Shown here: positions 60,089 through 64,000 of the stretch, in pieces
Layout: every line of letters starts with the position of its first letter
Position numbering within the stretch: the stretch's first letter is position 1
Origin: Nonlabens ulvanivorans
GTDB lineage: Bacteria > Bacteroidota > Bacteroidia > Flavobacteriales > Flavobacteriaceae
Direction of reading: 5' to 3'
NCBI RefSeq assembly: GCF_000755285.1
Contig: NZ_BBMK01000004.1
Location: 124,001 to 188,000 of the forward strand
DNA length: 64,000 bases
Translations under genes and position numbers: made by a program
The notes under the pieces: model-generated
The model's database searches: none
The model's input: only the letters and a program-made list of their open reading frames with translations
Told to the model about the DNA's origin: nothing

Positions 60089-61473
60089 TGACTGAGATGA
60101 ACCAAATTCACAATTACCATCAAGCCCATAAGGAGTTTTTTAATTCTCAACAAACTAAAGATGTTATGTATCGCATCACCGCACTGCAAAAATTGAAAGC
60201 AGTCATTGAGAATAAAGAACAAGAAATCTATGACGCACTTGCTAATGATCTAGGCAAAAGTGAATTTGAAGCTTTTATAACAGAGTACCAAGTAATCACT
60301 GGTGAACTAGATAAGTATATCAAGAAAACTAAAAAATGGGCAAGCCCTAGAAAAGTACGACCATCATTGCTCAACTTTCCTTCAAAAGCTAGACAGTATC
60401 TAGAGCCCTATGGAAATACCTTAATTATATCACCATGGAATTATCCTTTCCAATTAGCACTAGCTCCTTTAATAGGTGCTGTCGCTGCTGGTAATACCGT
60501 AATCCTTAAACCTAGTGAATTTTCTACCGCTACATCGCAACTGTTACAAGATATTATCGATGAAGCATTTATACCACAACATGTAAAAGTCATACAAGGC
60601 GATGCAGATGTTGCCAAAGAGCTGACCAGTCTCAAATGGGATTATATATTCTTTACTGGCAGTCCTCCAGTAGGGAAAGCTATTTATCAGGCTGCCGCAA
60701 AGAATTTAACTCCTGTAACTCTAGAACTAGGTGGTAAAAACCCGTGTGTCATACATGAAAGTGCATCGCTTAAAGTGGCTGCTCGTAGAATAGTCTGGGG
60801 CAAATTTCTCAATGCTGGCCAGACCTGTATTGCACCAGATTATTTATTGGTACATGAAAGCGTTAAGCTAGAATTCATAAAACATGTAAAAGCCGAAATC
60901 ATCAATTTCTTTGGTGAAAACCCAATGGAAAGTCCAGATTTCCCTAGAATCATAAGAGATCAACATTTTGAAAAACTCGTTGATATGTTGAAAGATCAAC
61001 ACATACTCACAGGTGGCACGCATGATATAAATTCCTTATACATAGCTCCAACTTTATTAGATGAACCATCAAGAGAAAGCACTGTGATGCAGCAAGAGAT
61101 TTTCGGTCCTATTTTACCGATTATTTCTTATGAAACGAAAGGTGATCTTATCGAGTGGATAGACTCTTATGAAAAATCATTAGGAGCTTATTTATTTAGC
61201 AACAATACTAATTTTGAACAATGGTTCATTGGTCGTTTCTCCTATGGTGGTGGTGTTATTAATGATAGTATTGTTCAATTTGTGAATGAGCGTTTACCAT
61301 TCGGTGGCGTTGGTAATAGTGGAATAGGTAACTATCACGGTAAAAAAACTTTTGAAACATTTTCTCATTTAAAAAGTGTTGTTCATCGCGGTACTTGGAT
61401 CGATATCCCTGTAAAATATGCACCTTATGATGGTAAATTAAACATCATTAAAAAAGCATTGCGATGGTTCTAG
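60088..61473 (+). CDS. aldehyde dehydrogenase, ALDH3-like
   Basis: A 461-residue ALDH. FTGSPPVGKAIYQAAAK, VTLELGGKNPCVI (catalytic Glu) and FLNAGQTCIAPDYLL (catalytic Cys) are present, plus EIFGPILPIISY and the C-terminal GNSGIGNYHGKKTFETFSH. The C-terminal hydrophobic tail (IIKKALRWF) is typical of membrane-associated family 3 forms that oxidise fatty aldehydes. Starts where the THI5-like gene stops. Confidence 0.9.
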   Translation: MTEMNQIHNYHQAHKEFFNSQQTKDVMYRITALQKLKAVIENKEQEIYDALANDLGKSEFEAFITEYQVITGELDKYIKKTKKWASPRKVRPSLLNFPSKARQYLEPYGNTLIISPWNYPFQLALAPLIGAVAAGNTVILKPSEFSTATSQLLQDIIDEAFIPQHVKVIQGDADVAKELTSLKWDYIFFTGSPPVGKAIYQAAAKNLTPVTLELGGKNPCVIHESASLKVAARRIVWGKFLNAGQTCIAPDYLLVHESVKLEFIKHVKAEIINFFGENPMESPDFPRIIRDQHFEKLVDMLKDQHILTGGTHDINSLYIAPTLLDEPSRESTVMQQEIFGPILPIISYETKGDLIEWIDSYEKSLGAYLFSNNTNFEQWFIGRFSYGGGVINDSIVQFVNERLPFGGVGNSGIGNYHGKKTFETFSHLKSVVHRGTWIDIPVKYAPYDGKLNIIKKALRWF

Positions 61474-61517
61474 TTCTCACAAAATTCTCATAATGTATCC
61501 TTAAGATGCTGTTATTA

Positions 61518-61533
61518 CGCTTTCGCGAAAGCG
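61518..61533. repeat. 16-bp palindrome CGCTTTCGCGAAAGCG
   Basis: Perfect copy in the 87-base gap between the aldehyde dehydrogenase and the HVA1-like gene. Confidence 0.9.
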
Positions 61534-61560
61534 AGATTGCTCTTATCTTTAAAATAAAAA

Positions 61561-61772
61561 ATGATCAGAGAAGGTAGTATGGTCTCGTGGAAATGGGGGG
61601 CAACGGAACAGCTGAAGGTAAAGTGAAAGAAACGTTCACAGAGTCTATAACAAAGACTATTAAAGGTAACGAAGTCACACGCCATGGAGAAAGTGGTGAT
61701 AAGGCACTTTATATTGAGCAAAGTGATGGTGATATGGTCTTAAAATTAGAAAGTGAAGTTAAAAAGGCCTAG
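61561..61772 (+). CDS. DUF2945/HVA1-like small protein (frameshifted)
   Basis: ATG 61561 reads MIREGSMVSWKWG, then a G6 run (61595-61600) breaks the frame; with four G it continues NGTAEGKVKETFTESITKT and ends KLESEVKKA. The 69-residue product matches the DUF2945/hypervirulence-associated small protein family (VSWKWGNG...GKV...F). Function unknown. The frame opened at 61587 alone lacks the conserved start. Confidence 0.75.
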
Positions 61773-61873
61773 TTATAAAGTTTTATGATTAACTTTATAA
61801 GGAATTATTATATCATGTTTTACAGCACAACATCTACAGATTTACAAGTACTACTAATGTCATCTACAGATGG

Positions 61874-62122
61874 ATGACCTTACTGGTAATTAGTAGTGTT
61901 ATAGCGTTGGGTACTTTTGTAGTTTATCGACTTTATGATGAAGATACTGATAAAACTAAAAGATCAGTAATGATCAAAATAGATCGTAATGGTAAACATA
62001 GATATGAGATTAAAGATAATCTAGATAACGGTAAAGTCATTTTCTGGATGAAAGTGATATTCTTTATTATCGCTGTAGGTTTACTTTGTATTCCTATTCA
62101 TAGTTGGTTTTATAAATCATAA
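61874..62122 (+). CDS. small membrane protein
   Basis: An 82-residue protein with an N-terminal helix (VISSVIALGTFVVYRLY) and a C-terminal helix (VIFFIIAVGLLCIPIHS) separated by a charged loop. No family recognised. About 100 bases between it and the previous gene hold only AT-rich sequence. Confidence 0.5.
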   Translation: MTLLVISSVIALGTFVVYRLYDEDTDKTKRSVMIKIDRNGKHRYEIKDNLDNGKVIFWMKVIFFIIAVGLLCIPIHSWFYKS

Positions 62123-62128
62123 CATATC

Positions 62129-62746
62129 ATGGCACAGTTAGTACGTATATATGAGGACAATCCTAGTCCTAAAGAATTACAACGTATCGCAAAAGCTATG
62201 AAGGATGGCGCGCTTGTAATATATCCTACAGATACCGTTTATGGTCTGGGATGTGATATTAATCATAAAGGTGCATTAGAAAAAGTTGCTAAAATTCGTG
62301 GCGTCAAGCTTGAAAAGGCAAATTTTTCTTTTATATGTGAAAGCTTAAGTGATTTAAGTGAATACGTGAGTCAGATTGACACCGCTACCTTTAAAATATT
62401 GAAACGTAATTTACCTGGTCCATATACTTTTATACTACCAGGAAATAACAATCTACCATCTGTATTTAAGAAAAAGAAAACTGTAGGTATAAGAGTGCCT
62501 GATAATTCTATTGCGATAGGACTAGTGCAGGCACTGGGCAATCCAATCATTTCAACATCTATAAAGGATGATGATGAAGTCATTGAATATACTACAGATC
62601 CTAGTCTTATTGTTGAGAAATGGGATAAACTAGTTGATTATGTCATCGACGGTGGTTATGGAGATAACGTTGCCTCTACAGTAATAGATTTAACCGGTGA
62701 TGAGCCGGTATTGATTAGAGAAGGAAAAGGAAGTGTAGAGTTGTAA
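62129..62746 (+). CDS. L-threonylcarbamoyladenylate synthase (Sua5/YrdC/YciO family)
   Basis: A 205-residue protein of the YrdC fold: KAMKDGALVIYPTDTVYGLGCD and KVAKIRGVKLEKANFSFICESLSDLS (recognised as YciO-type), PGPYTFILPG and VGIRVPDN. It makes the precursor for t6A37 in tRNA, or is a paralogue; which one depends on whether another tsaC exists. Starts six bases after the small membrane gene. Confidence 0.85.
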   Translation: MAQLVRIYEDNPSPKELQRIAKAMKDGALVIYPTDTVYGLGCDINHKGALEKVAKIRGVKLEKANFSFICESLSDLSEYVSQIDTATFKILKRNLPGPYTFILPGNNNLPSVFKKKKTVGIRVPDNSIAIGLVQALGNPIISTSIKDDDEVIEYTTDPSLIVEKWDKLVDYVIDGGYGDNVASTVIDLTGDEPVLIREGKGSVEL

Positions 62747-62748
62747 AG

Positions 62749-63168
62749 ATGCGTGTAGAACGATTGGTTTCTTTTTTATTATTTGGAATAGTTGCTATTC
62801 TAATTTTCACGGCTTTTTACAACCCGATTGAGTCTATAGAATATATAGAGAAAGACGTTTATTTTAAAGAAGCTCATCGTGAGGCATTATTAATCTATGC
62901 TGCTTTTATATCTATTCCTGGTTTTATGTTGCTGCTGTGGTCTGATAAAAACAATTCATTTATTGCTAACCTATGCTGGTTGATACTGGCATCAGCAATT
63001 ATTATTTGTGCTGCCATTTTATATCTTACTTACTTTGTCAATCCTTATGATTTGGGCTTTGACGATTACACTACTTATAGTTGGTATATTGCTTATGCTC
63101 TCATTGCGCTTATTATTCTTAATATTATCTATCTAGTTGCAAAACTATTTAAAGTAGGTAAAGATTAA
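62749..63168 (+). CDS. hypothetical membrane protein, four helices
   Basis: A 139-residue protein with four hydrophobic segments (residues about 8-24, 48-64, 74-93 and 114-134). No recognised domain. Begins two bases after the Sua5-type gene and is probably co-transcribed. Confidence 0.6.
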   Translation: MRVERLVSFLLFGIVAILIFTAFYNPIESIEYIEKDVYFKEAHREALLIYAAFISIPGFMLLLWSDKNNSFIANLCWLILASAIIICAAILYLTYFVNPYDLGFDDYTTYSWYIAYALIALIILNIIYLVAKLFKVGKD

Positions 63169-63189
63169 CTCAACTTATATTTATAGCTT

Positions 63190-63672
63190 TTGAATATTAA
63201 TTGTACACAAAACACCCATCGAGGTATATCTTTTATATTCTTATTATTTGCTTCAATAAGTATATGCTACCTTATTTTAAATCATGGATTAGGTTTGTTA
63301 AACATAAATATAGGAGACACTTATTATGTTTATGCACAGTATCAATATATTACTCTAATTAATGTGTTTCTAATTGTTATGGGTTTGTCTACCTTATGGA
63401 TTTCATACGGTAAGAATAGGAAAGTCCTTTGGCTACTTGTCATTAATATTTTCTTTGTAACGTTATTTCTTATCATGAATATTCTATTGCAAATGGATAT
63501 AGTTACAGAGCAACCATTTGATATAAACACCTATGATCCCGACGCTATTGATTATGTAAGTCGTTATCGATTTTCACTCATTGTTCAAGCTCCAATCATT
63601 CTGTTAACAGCCCTATTGTATCTTCTTATTAATCTGATAATTAAATTGCAACAGATATTAATAAAGTCATAA
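63190..63672 (+). CDS. hypothetical membrane protein, four helices
   Basis: A 160-residue protein beginning at TTG 63190 with four hydrophobic segments, similar in layout to the preceding gene, but with no obvious sequence match. Candidate for a tandem paralogue that diverged long ago; function unknown. Confidence 0.5.
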   Translation: MNINCTQNTHRGISFIFLLFASISICYLILNHGLGLLNINIGDTYYVYAQYQYITLINVFLIVMGLSTLWISYGKNRKVLWLLVINIFFVTLFLIMNILLQMDIVTEQPFDINTYDPDAIDYVSRYRFSLIVQAPIILLTALLYLLINLIIKLQQILIKS

Positions 63673-63732
63673 TTCACAATTAATTAGAATCTGCTCTAAT
63701 CTAGTTTTCTATCTTTAATAAAAAATAATAAT

Positions 63733-64000
63733 ATGCCCTATTTAGAAAAAACGACTGCACAACACGATGCAGATGTTAGTATATATTTTGAAGACCAAGG
63801 AGAAGGACAACCTATTATTCTAATACATGGATGGCCATTAAGCGGCGCGATGTGGGAATATCAGGTACCGACGCTAATAGAAAACGGATACCGTGTCATC
63901 ACCTATGACAGACGTGGTTTTGGTAAGTCATCTTGTCCATGGAATGGTTACGACTATCATACCATGGCCGAAGATTTACACGATCTTATTGAACAACTAG
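63733..64000 (+). CDS. alpha/beta hydrolase, truncated by window end
   Basis: Starts MPYLEKTTAQHDADVSIYFEDQG and shows IILIHGWPLSGAMW (oxyanion loop) and RVITYDRRGFGKSS, the pattern of chloroperoxidase-like/arylesterase alpha/beta hydrolases. The nucleophile elbow lies beyond the end of the window. Confidence 0.82.
   Translation, partial: MPYLEKTTAQHDADVSIYFEDQGEGQPIILIHGWPLSGAMWEYQVPTLIENGYRVITYDRRGFGKSSCPWNGYDYHTMAEDLHDLIEQL

Noticed and set aside
3250..61600. Phase-variable G tracts
   Set aside because: Runs of seven G or C inside genes resemble contingency loci, but they sit in housekeeping genes (ilvE, photolyase, TlpA) and mostly change length by three, so phase variation makes little sense; sequence error is likelier.

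Overview
The window is AT-rich chromosomal DNA from a marine member of the Flavobacteriia (Bacteroidota). Family content supports this: DUF5683, DUF5723, DUF4920, DUF6122 and DUF4369-TlpA proteins, a very long LepB, Bacteroidota-type gene order parA-parB-DUF5683-dapB-lepB-wbqC, TAnnTTTG-type promoters and two photolyase/cryptochrome genes. A Nonlabens/Dokdonia-like surface-water bacterium is my best guess, from memory only. I see no prophage, insertion sequence, CRISPR array, tRNA or rRNA.

Layout. 0-2.2 kb: small envelope proteins and a MarC protein. 2.3-3.6 kb: a glycosyltransferase. 3.8-9.9 kb: the parAB-dapB-lepB operon. 10-11.7 kb: Dps, a lipoprotein and two tiny genes. 11.8-19.1 kb: a lipoprotein phosphoesterase fused to an outer-membrane barrel, an HD-domain protein fused to a Pycsar-type membrane effector domain, and a convergent GAF protein. 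19.2-27.7 kb: TlpA, rhomboid, lysophospholipid-type acyltransferase, GlmM, AcpH, a BON-LysM protein, YebC, pterin dehydratase and CsbD. 27.9-32.1 kb: a light-response cluster (SRPBCC, SDR, photolyase, cryptochrome-like). 32-43.5 kb: housekeeping genes (priA, nadC, rlmH, mnmD, ilvE). 43.6-50.7 kb: outer-membrane protein, DPP3-type peptidase, two-component system, esterase. 50.8-56.1 kb: a vitamin B12 uptake locus with a cobalamin riboswitch. 56-64 kb: small membrane proteins and lipoproteins, a pseudouridine synthase, a THI5/NMT1-like protein with an aldehyde dehydrogenase, and a Sua5-type enzyme.

Two genome-scale signals cut across the annotation. First, a 16-bp palindrome, CGCTTTCGCGAAAGCG, occurs 10 times perfectly and 3 times nearly so, about every 5 kb, in all reading frames and in intergenic DNA. 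Second, the sequence carries about 22 frameshifts, many in genes that are normally essential (parA, lepB, priA, ilvE), and all ten G/C runs of 5 or more bases look like expansions of a shorter (mostly 4-base) run. I treat the broken genes as single CDSs with probable sequence errors rather than pseudogenes, and I give the full reconstructed extents.
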